Source: Planctomycetota bacterium (lineage in GTDB: Bacteria; Planctomycetota; Phycisphaerae; Phycisphaerales; Phycisphaeraceae). Taken from it: a DNA stretch of 51,284 bases. The position numbers and the translations under genes were made by a program. The DNA lies in assembly GCA_026386955.1 (NCBI GenBank), contig JAPLMQ010000195.1, positions 1 to 51,284 on the forward strand, given 5' to 3'. The first letter of the stretch is position 1, and each line of letters starts with the position of its first letter. Shown in pieces: positions 1-9,197 of the stretch. The notes below the pieces were generated by a model. It was given only the letters and a program-made list of their open reading frames with translations. It did not search any database and was not told where the DNA came from.

Positions 1-15
1 GTACCAAGGCGTGCC

Positions 16-230
16 ACATCGCAGCCGAAGGCTGCTGTGTGCGGGTCTTGAGCCCCATCGGGGCGCTTCAGCCAGAGCCCAGGGCAACGCCCTGGGTCAC
101 GATGGACGCCACGATTGAAGCCCTGTAAGGGCGATTCAAGAGATGAGTCGGAGGCGCATTTAGTCTCCCTTACAGGGCTCTGAATCAAAGAGTTTCCGCC
201 AACCCAGGGCGATGCCCTGGGCTCTGGCTG
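16..230. repeat. Composite palindromic (REP/BIME-like) element
   Basis: Four hairpins lie in about 215 bases. GCAGCC-gaa-GGCTGC is at 21-35, GCCCC-atc-GGGGC at 52-64, CCCAGGGC-aac-GCCCTGGG at 78-96 and CCCAGGGC-gat-GCCCTGGG at 203-221. The last two sit in a 28-base inverted repeat (70-97 against 202-229) with one loop mismatch. A second nested inverted repeat pairs 119-131 with 167-179. No gene is visible here. The CCCAGGGC core resembles palindromic repeats seen in planctomycete intergenic regions; that comparison is from memory. Confidence 0.6.
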
Positions 231-424
231 AGACGCCACGTTGGGGCTACGGATGCGAAACCAAGCGGCAGGAACGTCTGAATAACCATCGAAACCCCCG
301 GCAAAACGGCGACAAAAATGACCTCGCCAACCGCGCCAAAACCCATGTGACACCCTAAAATCAACGCCCAATCCCCTCCACCTGCATCGCCTGGGTAATT
401 TGGGGGGATTTCAAACCTTTCTCC

Positions 425-452
425 TTGACTCCCCAAAACCAAATATTATATT
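425..452 (+). promoter_or_regulatory. Sigma-70-like promoter of the RND efflux operon
   Basis: TTGACT at 425-430 and TATATT at 447-452 are separated by 16 bases, in an AT-rich pocket directly upstream of the adaptor gene. The ribosome binding site AGAAGGA (481-487) precedes the ATG at 494 by six bases. The -10 box overlaps a perfect palindrome, which suggests repressor control. Confidence 0.55.
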
Positions 453-466
453 TGCGTTACAAATAT
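448..466. promoter_or_regulatory. Candidate repressor operator (7-5-7 inverted repeat)
   Basis: ATATTTG-cgtta-CAAATAT is a perfect inverted repeat with 7-base arms. It overlaps the -10 box and the expected transcription start. TetR-family repressors bind such palindromes, and a TetR gene closes this operon, so autoregulation is the simplest reading. Binding itself is inferred. Confidence 0.45.
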
Positions 467-493
467 CGATTCTGTTAATCAGAAGGACTTTAC

Positions 494-1762
494 ATGACCC
501 TTTCTCCACGCGCCAAGGCGGTTTTGGCCGCCTTGTCCTCGCTTCCGGTCCTCATCGTGGCAGGTTGTGACAAGAAGGCCGGAGCGGCCGCCGCCGCCGC
601 GCCGCCCGCGTTCCCTCCGCCCGTCGTCAGCGTCGCCGCCGCCAAGGTGCAGGACGTGCCGGTCTACATCGACGGCATCGGCAAGGCGATGGCGCTCGAG
701 TCGGTGGTGATCATGCCCCGCGTGGCGGGGCAGGTCGTCAAGCGGCACGTCGAGGACGGCGCGGTCGTCAAGAAGGACGACCTGCTCTTCAGCCTCGACC
801 CGCTGCCCTTCGAGGCGGCCTTGGAGTCGTCCAAGGCCCTGCTCGCCCAGGCGAACGCGGGGCTGGAGTACGCCAAGCTCGAGCTCGACCGCTACACCAG
901 CATCGCCGGGACGCGCGCGGTCTCGAAGTCCGACATCGACTCGAAGAAGAACTCCGTCGCCATCACCGAGGCGCTGCTCGCCGCGGCCAAGGCGCAGGTC
1001 CGCACGGCCGAGCTCAACCTGGGCTACTGCTCGATCCGTTCGCCCATCGCCGGGCGCACGGGGTCGCGCATGGTCGACGAGGGCAACATGGTCAAGGTCA
1101 ACGAGACCGCGCTGCTCTCGGTGCAGAGGACGGACCCGATCTACACCGAGTTCACGGTGAACGAGCAGCAGCTCGCCGCCGTGCGCGAGAACATGGCCAA
1201 GGGCACGCTCAAGGCGTACGTCGGCCTGCCCAGCGACCACGACGGCGGGCGCGAGGGCGCGCTCACCTTCCTCGACAACATCGTGCAGGACGCGACCGGC
1301 ACCGTCCGCCTCCGCGCGACGATGCCCAACGCCGACCAGCACTTCTGGCCCGGGCAATTCGTGAAGGTCCGCCTGGTGCTGCGCACGCAGAAGGACGCGG
1401 TGCTCGTGCCCGTGCCCGCGGGGCAGCTTGGGCAGCAAGGGCCCTACGTGCTGGTGGTGAAGGAGGACTCGACCGCGGAGATGCGGCCGATCGTCCCGGG
1501 GCAGACGCAGGGCGATTGGGTGGTGATCGAGAAGGGGCTGGGCGCGGGCGAGAAGGTGATCGTCGACGGGCAGATGATGGTTCGCCCGGGCGGGCCGGTG
1601 AAGGTGCAGGAGCCCGCGACGGGCCCCGCACCGTCGGCCGACCCGCGTGAGCAAGGAGCCGCGGCGCCCGCGAAGGCCGAGGCCGGCACGGCGTCGCCCG
1701 CTGCTTCGTCCACCACGGCGCCCGCCACCGCCCCGGCCGCGAACAACGGAGGCGCCAAGTGA
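494..1762 (+). CDS. RND efflux periplasmic adaptor lipoprotein (HlyD/MFP family)
   Basis: This is the membrane fusion protein of a tripartite drug-efflux pump; it bridges the inner-membrane RND pump and the outer-membrane channel. A lipoprotein signal peptide ends in the lipobox IVAGC (Cys25). A biotinyl-lipoyl-like half follows (residues about 45-100), then an alpha-helical hairpin (about 105-170), the second lipoyl half with the typical IRSPIAGR segment, and beta-barrel/membrane-proximal domains up to about residue 360. The last ~55 residues are an Ala/Pro-rich tail, longer than usual. At 422 residues the length suits the family. The stop overlaps the GTG start of the pump gene, so the two are translationally coupled. 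The start is supported by AGAAGGA at 481-487. Confidence 0.93.
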   Translation: MTLSPRAKAVLAALSSLPVLIVAGCDKKAGAAAAAAPPAFPPPVVSVAAAKVQDVPVYIDGIGKAMALESVVIMPRVAGQVVKRHVEDGAVVKKDDLLFSLDPLPFEAALESSKALLAQANAGLEYAKLELDRYTSIAGTRAVSKSDIDSKKNSVAITEALLAAAKAQVRTAELNLGYCSIRSPIAGRTGSRMVDEGNMVKVNETALLSVQRTDPIYTEFTVNEQQLAAVRENMAKGTLKAYVGLPSDHDGGREGALTFLDNIVQDATGTVRLRATMPNADQHFWPGQFVKVRLVLRTQKDAVLVPVPAGQLGQQGPYVLVVKEDSTAEMRPIVPGQTQGDWVVIEKGLGAGEKVIVDGQMMVRPGGPVKVQEPATGPAPSADPREQGAAAPAKAEAGTASPAASSTTAPATAPAANNGGAK

Positions 1763-4700
1763 ATCTCGCAGAACCCTTCATCCGCAGGCCGGTCATGACG
1801 GTGCTGCTCTCGGCGGCGATCATCGCCCTGGGCGTCTTCGCCTACCTGCAGTTGCCCGTCAACGACCTGCCCGCGGTCGACTACCCCGTGCTGCAGGTCA
1901 ACGTCGCCTATCCCGGCGCGAGTCCGCAGACGATGGCGAACAACGTCGCCACGCCCCTCGAGCGGCAGTTCATGCAGATCGAGGGGCTCGAGCTGGTGAC
2001 CTCCCGCAGCGGGCAGGGGAACACCAGCTTCACCCTGCAGTTCAGGCTCGACAAGAGCCTCGACGGCGCGGCGACCGACGTGCAGACCGCCATCACGCAG
2101 GCGACGGCGCAGCTCCCCACCGACCTGCCCTCCCCGCCGACGGTCTCGAAGACCAACCCCAACGACCAGCCGATCATGTACATCGCGCTGACGAGCAACT
2201 CCGCCACGCAGGGGAAGGTCTACGACTACGCGAACACGCAGGCGGCGCAGCAGATCAGCATCCTGAAGGGCGTGAGCAAGTGCAACGTCTACGGGACCAA
2301 GAGCGCGATCCGCATCAAGGCCGACCCCTCGAAGTTGGCCGCCCGCGGGCTGACGCTCGAGGACCTCTCCAAGGCGATCAAGGGCGGCACGAGCTACACC
2401 GGCTCGGGCCAGTTCGACAACGCCAACGACACGATGGTCCTCCAGCCGCAGGGGCAGCTTGAGACGGCGGAGCAGTACAACAAGCTGATCATCGCGATGG
2501 TCAACAATTCGCCGCTGTACCTGAGCGACGTCGCCACCGCGACCGAGACCGTGCAGGACGAGCGGATCAAGATGGAGTTCTGGACCCGCAAGTTCGGGGC
2601 CCCGTCGGCGACGGTCGTGCTCGCGGTCAACCGCCAGGTGGGCAGCAACGCGGTGGAGGTCGCCCAGTCGATCCACAAGCTGATCCCGCGCATCCGCGAG
2701 AGCCTGCCCCCCTCGATCCGCATCGACCCGATCTTCGACCGCTCGCGCACGATCGTGAACTCGGTCAACGACGTGAAGGAGACGCTGCTGATCGCCTTCG
2801 GGCTGGTCGTGCTGGTGATCTTCCTCTTCCTGGGCCGGGCGAGCGACACGCTCATCCCCGCGGTGGCGCTGCCGATGTCGCTGCTGCTGACCTTCATCGG
2901 GATGTGGTGGCTGAACTACAGCTTCGACAACCTCTCGCTGATGGCGTTGACGCTGGCGATCGGGTTCCTGGTCGACGACGCGATCGTCTTCCTGGAGAAC
3001 ACGGTCCGCCGGATGGAGACGGGCGAGCCGGTGCTCGAGGCGACGCTCAACAGCGCGAAGGAGATCAGCTTCACGATCGTCTCGATGACGCTCTCGCTGG
3101 CGGCGGTCTTCCTGCCGCTGGTGCTGATGTCCGGGCTGATGGGGCGCATCTTCCGCGAGTTCTCGGTGACGATCATCATCGCGATCTTCGCCAGCGGCTT
3201 CGTCTCGCTGACGCTCACGCCGATGATGTGCTCGCGCATGCTCGGCGACCGCGGGCACGACAAGAAGAAGCCCTGGCTGGAGCGCGTCGCGGGGGCGATC
3301 GAGCGCCGCGTGCTGGCGGTCTACGGCGCGACGCTCACCTGGGCCCTGCGCCACCACTGGCTCTCGGCGATCACCTGGGTCGCCTGCCTCGTGGGCACGT
3401 TCTACCTCTTCACCGCCCTGCCCAAGTCGTTCCTCCCCGTGGGCGACAGCGGGCTGATCTTCGGCATCATGATCGGCCCGGACCGCGCGTCGTACCTCAA
3501 GATGCGCGAGTACCAGGAGAAGGCCGGCGCGATCATGCAGAAGGACCCCTCCGTCGCCGCCACCTTCACCATGACCGGCAACGGGCAGTTCCTCAGCTAC
3601 AACCAGGGCCTCCTGCTCGCCTTCCTCGAGCCCCGCGGCCAGCGGCCCGACATCCAGGTCGTCAACGGCGGCTTCTACCGCCCCGACATGCTCGGCAGCC
3701 TCACGGGCGTGCTCGCCTTCGTCCACCCGCACCCCGCGCTGGAGATCAGCACCGGCGCCACCAACACCTTCCAGGGCACCCTCGTCTACGTCCTCTCCGG
3801 CGTCGACCCCGACGAGGTCTACAAGGCCTCCGAGGCCCTCAAGGCCAAGCTCTACGGCTTCCCCGGCTTCGCCTCCGTGACCAACGACTACTACCACAAC
3901 ATGCCCAACCTGGAGATCAAGATCCTCCGGGACCAAGCCTCGATGTACGGCGTGAGCGTCTCGCGCATCGAGTCGCTGCTCTACGACGCCTTCTCGCAGA
4001 ACTACGTCTACCTCATCAAGCGCCCCAACGACCAGTACCAGGTCATCCTCGAGGCCGAGGACAAGTTCCGCCGGACCCCCGACGACCTCACCAAGCTCTA
4101 CATCAAGTCCGACGACGGCCAGCGCACCATCCCGCTCGACACCGTCGTGAAGTGGAACCGCACGCTGGGCCTGCAGTCGGTCACGCACCTCAACCAGTTC
4201 ACCAGCGTCACCTTCTCCTTCAACCTCAAGCCGGGCGTCGCGATCGGCGACACCACCGCGTTCATCGAGAAGTCGGCCAAGGAGACGCTGCCCAGCACCG
4301 TGCAGGGGCAGCTCCAGGGCGAGGGCAAGGTCTTCGCCGAGACGGTGGCGAACCTCACGATGCTGATGATCGTCGCGGTGCTGGTGATGTACGTCATCCT
4401 CGGCGTGCTCTACGAGAGCTACCTCCACCCGCTCACCGTGCTCTCCTCGCTCCCCGTCGCCCTCCTGGGCGGGCTCGCGACGCTCTGGCTCTTCGGCGTC
4501 GTCGCCTCGCTCTACGCCTACGTGGGCATGTTCCTGCTCATGGGCATCGTGAAGAAGAACGGCATCATGGTCGTCGACTTCGCGCTGCACCGGATCGCCG
4601 CGGGCGACACCGCCGAGGAGGCGATCCACACCGCGAGCATGAACCGGTTCCGCCCGATCATCATGACCACGATGGCGGCCCTGATGGGCGCGCTGCCCAT

Positions 4701-4998
4701 CGCCCTGGGCTGGGGCGCCGACGGCGAAAGCCGCCGGCCGCTGGGGCTGGTCATCGTCGGCGGGCTCATCGTCAGCCAGTTCATCACGCTCTACGTCACG
4801 CCGGTGATCTACCTCTACCTCGAGGTGATCCAGGAGAAGGTGCTCAACCGCACGAGCTTCTTCCGCTCCAGCCACTTGGTGAACCAGGCCGTCGCCGCGC
4901 CGGCCCACGCCGCCGCGGCGGCGGCCACGGGCGCTGGCCACGCCTCCCACCGCGAGCCGGCGCTCGACGCCGTCGGCGGCAACGCCCGCGGCCACTGA
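1759..4998 (+). CDS. RND efflux inner-membrane pump (HAE1 / MdtB-MdtC type)
   Basis: A proton-driven multidrug exporter of 1,079 residues, the usual size for hydrophobe/amphiphile RND pumps. The N-terminus has the family signature FIRRPVMT followed by TM1. Two large periplasmic loops flank the TM2-TM6 and TM8-TM12 blocks. The proton-relay residues are visible: Asp406-Asp407 in VDDAIVFLEN (TM4) and Lys932/Lys933 in GIVKKNGIM (TM10). Translation starts at a GTG overlapping the adaptor stop. The C-terminal ~50 residues are Ala/His-rich and probably cytosolic. Substrates cannot be read from the sequence; multidrug, solvent or siderophore export are all possible. Confidence 0.95.
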   Translation: MNLAEPFIRRPVMTVLLSAAIIALGVFAYLQLPVNDLPAVDYPVLQVNVAYPGASPQTMANNVATPLERQFMQIEGLELVTSRSGQGNTSFTLQFRLDKSLDGAATDVQTAITQATAQLPTDLPSPPTVSKTNPNDQPIMYIALTSNSATQGKVYDYANTQAAQQISILKGVSKCNVYGTKSAIRIKADPSKLAARGLTLEDLSKAIKGGTSYTGSGQFDNANDTMVLQPQGQLETAEQYNKLIIAMVNNSPLYLSDVATATETVQDERIKMEFWTRKFGAPSATVVLAVNRQVGSNAVEVAQSIHKLIPRIRESLPPSIRIDPIFDRSRTIVNSVNDVKETLLIAFGLVVLVIFLFLGRASDTLIPAVALPMSLLLTFIGMWWLNYSFDNLSLMALTLAIGFLVDDAIVFLENTVRRMETGEPVLEATLNSAKEISFTIVSMTLSLAAVFLPLVLMSGLMGRIFREFSVTIIIAIFASGFVSLTLTPMMCSRMLGDRGHDKKKPWLERVAGAIERRVLAVYGATLTWALRHHWLSAITWVACLVGTFYLFTALPKSFLPVGDSGLIFGIMIGPDRASYLKMREYQEKAGAIMQKDPSVAATFTMTGNGQFLSYNQGLLLAFLEPRGQRPDIQVVNGGFYRPDMLGSLTGVLAFVHPHPALEISTGATNTFQGTLVYVLSGVDPDEVYKASEALKAKLYGFPGFASVTNDYYHNMPNLEIKILRDQASMYGVSVSRIESLLYDAFSQNYVYLIKRPNDQYQVILEAEDKFRRTPDDLTKLYIKSDDGQRTIPLDTVVKWNRTLGLQSVTHLNQFTSVTFSFNLKPGVAIGDTTAFIEKSAKETLPSTVQGQLQGEGKVFAETVANLTMLMIVAVLVMYVILGVLYESYLHPLTVLSSLPVALLGGLATLWLFGVVASLYAYVGMFLLMGIVKKNGIMVVDFALHRIAAGDTAEEAIHTASMNRFRPIIMTTMAALMGALPIALGWGADGESRRPLGLVIVGGLIVSQFITLYVTPVIYLYLEVIQEKVLNRTSFFRSSHLVNQAVAAPAHAAAAAATGAGHASHREPALDAVGGNARGH

Positions 4999-5074
4999 AG
5001 CCCGTCCCGGCCTCCTTCCCAGTCCCCCGCACGACCTCCTGCGAAACAGCCCCATGCCGCGAAGAGCCACTCCG

Positions 5075-6565
5075 ATGAACGAACCCCGCTCCGCCGCCGC
5101 GAGACCCGCCCTGGCCGCCCTCGCGCTTTCCCTCGGGCTTGTGCTCGTGGCCGGCTGCACGGTCGGCCCGGACTACAAGGCGCCCGACACCAAGGTCTCC
5201 GACAACTTCGGCGTCGCCACGCAGCCCGCAACCCAGCCCGCCTCGCAATCCACCACCCAGCCCGACCTGACCCGCTGGTGGGAATCCTTCAACGACCCCG
5301 CGCTGAACAAGCTCGTCGCCGAGGCGGTCAAGTCAAACCTCGACCTCAAGCTCGCCCAGGCCCGCGTGCGCCAAGCCCGGGCCGACCTGGGCTTCAACGA
5401 GGCGGGGCTCTTCCCCACGCTCGACGGCGGTGCCGGCTTCTCCCGCTCGCGCGTCAGCAAGAACGCCAACCCCGGCGTCCCCGTCGGCACGCGCAACCTC
5501 TACCAGGCCGGCTTCGACGCCGGCTGGGAGATCGACGTCTTCGGCGGGAACCGCCGGGCGATCGAGTCCGCCCAGTACACCCTCGAGGCCCAGACCGACG
5601 CCGAGCAAGCCACGCGGATCACGCTCTTGGCCGAGGTCGCGCGGAACTACGTCCTCCTCCGCGGCTTTCAGCACGAGTTGGCCATCGTCCGCCGGAACGT
5701 CGCCACGCAGGAGGACACGCTCTCCCTGCAGCGGCAGAAGTTCGACGCGGGGATCGCGAGCGACCTGACCGTCGCCCAGGCCGAGGCGCTGGTGACCGAC
5801 ACGCGGGCCCAGATCCCGCCGCTCGAGGCCGGCACCCGCCAGGCGATCCACCGTCTGGGCGTGCTGCTGGGCCAGGAGCCTGCCTCCCTCGTCGCGGAGT
5901 TGATCGAGCCGCAGCGCATCCCCTCCGGCCCGCCGACCGTTCCCGCCGGGCTCCCCTCCGAACTGCTCCGCCGCAGGCCCGACGTGCGCCAGGCGGAGCG
6001 CGGCATCGCCGCCGCCACCGCGAGCATCGGCGTCGCCACGGCCGACCTCTTCCCGAAGTTCACCCTCAACGGCACGCTGGGGCTGAGCAGCGCCAAGGCG
6101 AGCAACTTCGCCGAGGCGGCGAGCGGCTATTGGTCGGTCGGCCCGGCGATGACCTGGCGTCTCTTCGACGCCGGCCGCATCCGCGCCAACATCCGCTCGA
6201 AGGAGGCCGTGCGCGACCAACACTTCGTGCAGTACCAGCAGGTCGTGCTCCAGGCGCTCAGCGAGGTGGAGGACGCGCTGGTGGCCTACGACCGCGAGCA
6301 GGCCCGGCAGACGATCCTCCGCGCGTCGGTCGCCTCCAACCGCCGCTCGGTCGACCTGGCGACGAAGCTCAACGGCGCGGGCGTGGTCGACTTCCTCAAC
6401 GTGCTCGCGACGCAGCAGGCCCTGCTCGCCGCCGAGGACCAGCTCGCCCGCAGCGACCAGGCCGTCTCCACCAACCTCGTGGCGCTCTACAAGGCGCTCG
6501 GGGGCGGCTGGGAGACGACCGAGCCCGTCGCCGAGGCCGCGAAGGCGGAGGAGCCCCGCCGCTGA
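5075..6565 (+). CDS. NodT-family outer-membrane efflux lipoprotein (TolC-like)
   Basis: The outer-membrane channel of the RND system, 496 residues. A lipoprotein signal peptide ends at LVAGC (Cys28). TVGPDYKAP directly after the cysteine is the classic NodT/OprM start. Two outer-membrane-efflux repeats follow (about 70-270 and 280-475), rich in long amphipathic helices. A short TQP-repeat linker lies after the N-terminus. The ATG at 5075 is preferred over 5054 because GAAGAG lies eight bases upstream. The gene is 76 bases after the pump gene on the same strand. The N-terminal Cys predicts lipidation, the repeats a trimeric barrel-tunnel. Confidence 0.92.
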   Translation: MNEPRSAAARPALAALALSLGLVLVAGCTVGPDYKAPDTKVSDNFGVATQPATQPASQSTTQPDLTRWWESFNDPALNKLVAEAVKSNLDLKLAQARVRQARADLGFNEAGLFPTLDGGAGFSRSRVSKNANPGVPVGTRNLYQAGFDAGWEIDVFGGNRRAIESAQYTLEAQTDAEQATRITLLAEVARNYVLLRGFQHELAIVRRNVATQEDTLSLQRQKFDAGIASDLTVAQAEALVTDTRAQIPPLEAGTRQAIHRLGVLLGQEPASLVAELIEPQRIPSGPPTVPAGLPSELLRRRPDVRQAERGIAAATASIGVATADLFPKFTLNGTLGLSSAKASNFAEAASGYWSVGPAMTWRLFDAGRIRANIRSKEAVRDQHFVQYQQVVLQALSEVEDALVAYDREQARQTILRASVASNRRSVDLATKLNGAGVVDFLNVLATQQALLAAEDQLARSDQAVSTNLVALYKALGGGWETTEPVAEAAKAEEPRR

Positions 6566-6643
6566 TCCGCGTGACCGTCCCTTGCCCCGAAACCCCGCCT
6601 TGCGGTGCGTGCGTCCCGTTTGCCGGTCAGAAGGACCCCGTCC

Positions 6644-7324
6644 ATGGTCAACGTCAAGAACAACACCGCGACACAGGAAACCAAGCGCAAGCTGATCGAC
6701 GCCGCGGGCGAGGTCTTCGCCGAGGTCGGCTACGAGCGGGCGACGATCAAGGAGATCACCGACCGCGCCGGCGTCGCCATCGCGGCCGTCAACTACCACT
6801 TCTCCGACAAGCAGGAGCTCTACTACCAGGTCGTCCGCCACGCCCACGAGGCCTGCACCAACGGCGTGCGCTCGCTCGAGCAGGAGTGCGAGGGCTGCAC
6901 GCCCGAGCAGCGCCTGCGCCGCTTCATCGAGACCATCCTCCGCCAGTCGATGGACGACTCGCTCCCCGTCTGGCGCGGGATGCTCCTCTCCCGCGAGATG
7001 CACCGCCCCACCGCCGCCACCGACCGCTTCATCGAGGAAACCCTCCGCTGCTACGTCACCGCGATCGAGGCTCTCCTGGCCGAGTTGTTCGGCGGTCCCG
7101 TCGAGCGCGAGCAGATGTGGCTGTTGGCCAACAGCGTCATGGGCCAATGCTTCATCTACCCCCACAAGAAGGAGATCCTCGCCCGCCTCTATCCCGACCT
7201 CGCCCCGGTCGCCGACCGCATCCCCCTCATCGCCGACCACATCGCCCGTTCCACCGTCGCCACCGCCCGCGCGATGCAGGAGGCCAGCCACCGCCCCGCC
7301 GCCCCGCCGGCCCCCGTGGGCTGA
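6644..7324 (+). CDS. TetR/AcrR-family repressor with CerR-type C-terminal domain
   Basis: A DNA-binding regulator of 226 residues. An N-terminal TetR helix-turn-helix is clear (about residues 12-60, core ITDRAGVAIAAVNYHF). The C-terminal ligand-binding half resembles the CerR/DUF1956 domain, as in E. coli CecR (YbiH), which also controls an efflux system. AGAAGGA at 6629-6635 supports the ATG at 6644 and is identical to the site before the first operon gene. It is the last gene of the efflux cluster. Its likely target is the 448-466 palindrome. Ligand unknown. Confidence 0.88.
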   Translation: MVNVKNNTATQETKRKLIDAAGEVFAEVGYERATIKEITDRAGVAIAAVNYHFSDKQELYYQVVRHAHEACTNGVRSLEQECEGCTPEQRLRRFIETILRQSMDDSLPVWRGMLLSREMHRPTAATDRFIEETLRCYVTAIEALLAELFGGPVEREQMWLLANSVMGQCFIYPHKKEILARLYPDLAPVADRIPLIADHIARSTVATARAMQEASHRPAAPPAPVG

Positions 7325-7390
7325 CGCGGTTTCGCGCCACGTCCCGCCCCGCGTCGCCGACTTCCGCGCGGGGCCGTATGCTCTCGCTCC

Positions 7391-9133
7391 ATGCTGACCA
7401 CCTTGGCCCTCCTCGCGTCGCCGGCCCTGCTGCTCGCGGCTGCTGCTGGTGATTCCGACCCCGCACCGGCAGCCTCGCTCCCGGACTTCTACGCCCAAGG
7501 CTGGGACGAGCGCGTCGGCCTGTGGAAGCGCGCCGGCGCGGGCCACACGCTGGGCACGCACCAACTCCCCGAGGTGCACGAAGGGCGGTCCAACGCGTCC
7601 CGGCTGATCGCCGCGGGGCTCGACGGATTGCTCGGCCGCATTCCCGTCGGGCGCGTGCTCGCGGCGCTGCAGACCATGCAGGCCGTCGACGGCCCACGGC
7701 GGGGCTGCTTCCGCTGGTATCTCGAGGATGCCGAGATCCGCGACACTAACGCGGCCTTCTTCATCGGCCTGCCCTTGATCGTCCTGCGCATCCGCTGGGG
7801 CGACCAACTCGGGCCCGACGACCGGGCCCGGCTCGATGCGATGCTCGCCGGGCTCGCCGCGTGGTTCGAGGCCGAGGCAGCCCAGCATCTCGTCCACTAC
7901 CCCAACAAGCACCTGGGCGACCTGACCTGCGCCTGGCTGCTCGCCGAGGCGACGAGGCACGTCCCGCCCACCCTGCCCGATCAGATGCGCTCCTCCGCGA
8001 AGTACTGGCGCGAACAGGAGTGGGGCTGGGGCGAGCACATGAGCGACATCTACAGCACCGTCTGCCTCGACGAGCTCGGGATGCTGCGGCTGTTGTCGAA
8101 GTCGCTCCCGCCCGACATCCGCCGGGAGTATGAAGGGCTGCGCGACGAGTTGCTCGCAATCGAGGACGCCTTCGCCGGCGGCCCGCGCGTCCCGGCGATC
8201 CGCTCCTACGCCTTCGCCGCCACGCCCAAGGGCGGCGGCTACCGCGCCGCCGTCCGCGCGTGGGACAACAAGGCTATCTCCCCCAACAGCCACGGCCCGA
8301 GCCTGCGCTCCCTCGCCTTCGAACTCGGCTGGCACGCCTCCGTCCCCGCCCCCGGAACCCTCGCGAGCGAGATCGACGTCGCCTGCTTCGGCGGCGCGAG
8401 CGCCCGCGCGACGATCGCCGGCCCTCTCCGCCTCGGGGCCATGTCGCGCTACCCCATCATGGAGGGCATCGACCACCAGACTTGGGGACTGTCGTGGCAG
8501 TCGTTCCCCGTCGCGGCGTGGCATGCGCAGGGCGGCTGGATGTTCCTGCAATGGGAGACCAACGAGGGCGGGGAGCGCCGGTCCCATCCCAGCGAGTCGC
8601 AGTCGACCTCCTACCTCCGCAACTCACTGTCGAGCAAGATCGATCCACCGCCCGTGGGCCGGACGTGGAGCCTGAAGGTCGGGCGGTCGTTCGTGGTCCT
8701 GCGCCGGATGCCGAAGTGGTCGCCCGACTGGCCCGAGGTGATCGACCGCCTCCGCGTCGTCGATCTCCGATCGGAGAGGCGCGACCAACGCCATGAAGGC
8801 GCGTGGAGCCAGATTCGATTCCAGTTCGCGGAAGGTTCGATGCCGGAGAACGCCATCGCCGTCTCGTTCATCGACCTGACCGGCACGAAACGACCCGTCT
8901 CGGCCGAGAACACGTTCAAGGGAATCGATTGGACGGTTCATCATCCCCGCGGGGAACACGAGGCCGGCGGCAGCGCCTTGGGCCTCTGGACGTTCTCGCT
9001 CGATGACGCCCTCGCCCAGCCGCCGACGGTGGCAGCGACACCCGACGGATGGCGCGCAAACTGGAAATCCGCGGAAGGCGACGTAGTCGTCGTCATTAGG
9101 CCGGACGGCGACAATCCCCTGACGCACGGGTGA
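7391..9133 (+). CDS. Exported alpha/alpha-toroid-like protein, possible polysaccharide lyase or glycoside hydrolase
   Basis: A 580-residue protein with a short Sec-type signal peptide (about residues 1-20). I do not recognise the family with certainty. The first ~300 residues are helical and rich in aromatic residues (HYPNKHLGD, YWREQEWGWGEHMSD), like the (alpha/alpha) barrels of heparinase and alginate-lyase families. The second half (about 330-575) is beta-rich with Trp/His segments, like the C-terminal sandwich of such enzymes. The downstream aldolase, sulfatase and CBM9-like genes support a role in degrading or modifying an extracellular glycan. Catalytic residues were not assigned. Trehalase-like or structural roles remain possible. 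Confidence 0.6.
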   Translation: MLTTLALLASPALLLAAAAGDSDPAPAASLPDFYAQGWDERVGLWKRAGAGHTLGTHQLPEVHEGRSNASRLIAAGLDGLLGRIPVGRVLAALQTMQAVDGPRRGCFRWYLEDAEIRDTNAAFFIGLPLIVLRIRWGDQLGPDDRARLDAMLAGLAAWFEAEAAQHLVHYPNKHLGDLTCAWLLAEATRHVPPTLPDQMRSSAKYWREQEWGWGEHMSDIYSTVCLDELGMLRLLSKSLPPDIRREYEGLRDELLAIEDAFAGGPRVPAIRSYAFAATPKGGGYRAAVRAWDNKAISPNSHGPSLRSLAFELGWHASVPAPGTLASEIDVACFGGASARATIAGPLRLGAMSRYPIMEGIDHQTWGLSWQSFPVAAWHAQGGWMFLQWETNEGGERRSHPSESQSTSYLRNSLSSKIDPPPVGRTWSLKVGRSFVVLRRMPKWSPDWPEVIDRLRVVDLRSERRDQRHEGAWSQIRFQFAEGSMPENAIAVSFIDLTGTKRPVSAENTFKGIDWTVHHPRGEHEAGGSALGLWTFSLDDALAQPPTVAATPDGWRANWKSAEGDVVVVIRPDGDNPLTHG

Positions 9134-9197
9134 TCCCCACCCCCGGCTACACTGCTCTCCGCGTCCCCCCCGTGACCGCATCCCCTTCGAGGCAGCG

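Noticed and set aside
16-230. CRISPR array
   Set aside because: The repeats are inverted, few and unevenly spaced; there are no regular spacers or cas genes.
1444-5160. A 1,238-codon antisense reading frame across the RND genes
   Set aside because: It mirrors the real genes in a high-GC context, is dominated by Arg, His, Val, Asp and Glu, and has no motif or ribosome binding site.
5333-8587. A 1,084-codon antisense frame across the outer-membrane channel, TetR and toroid genes
   Set aside because: Same low-complexity shadow composition; the opposite strand has clear family motifs.
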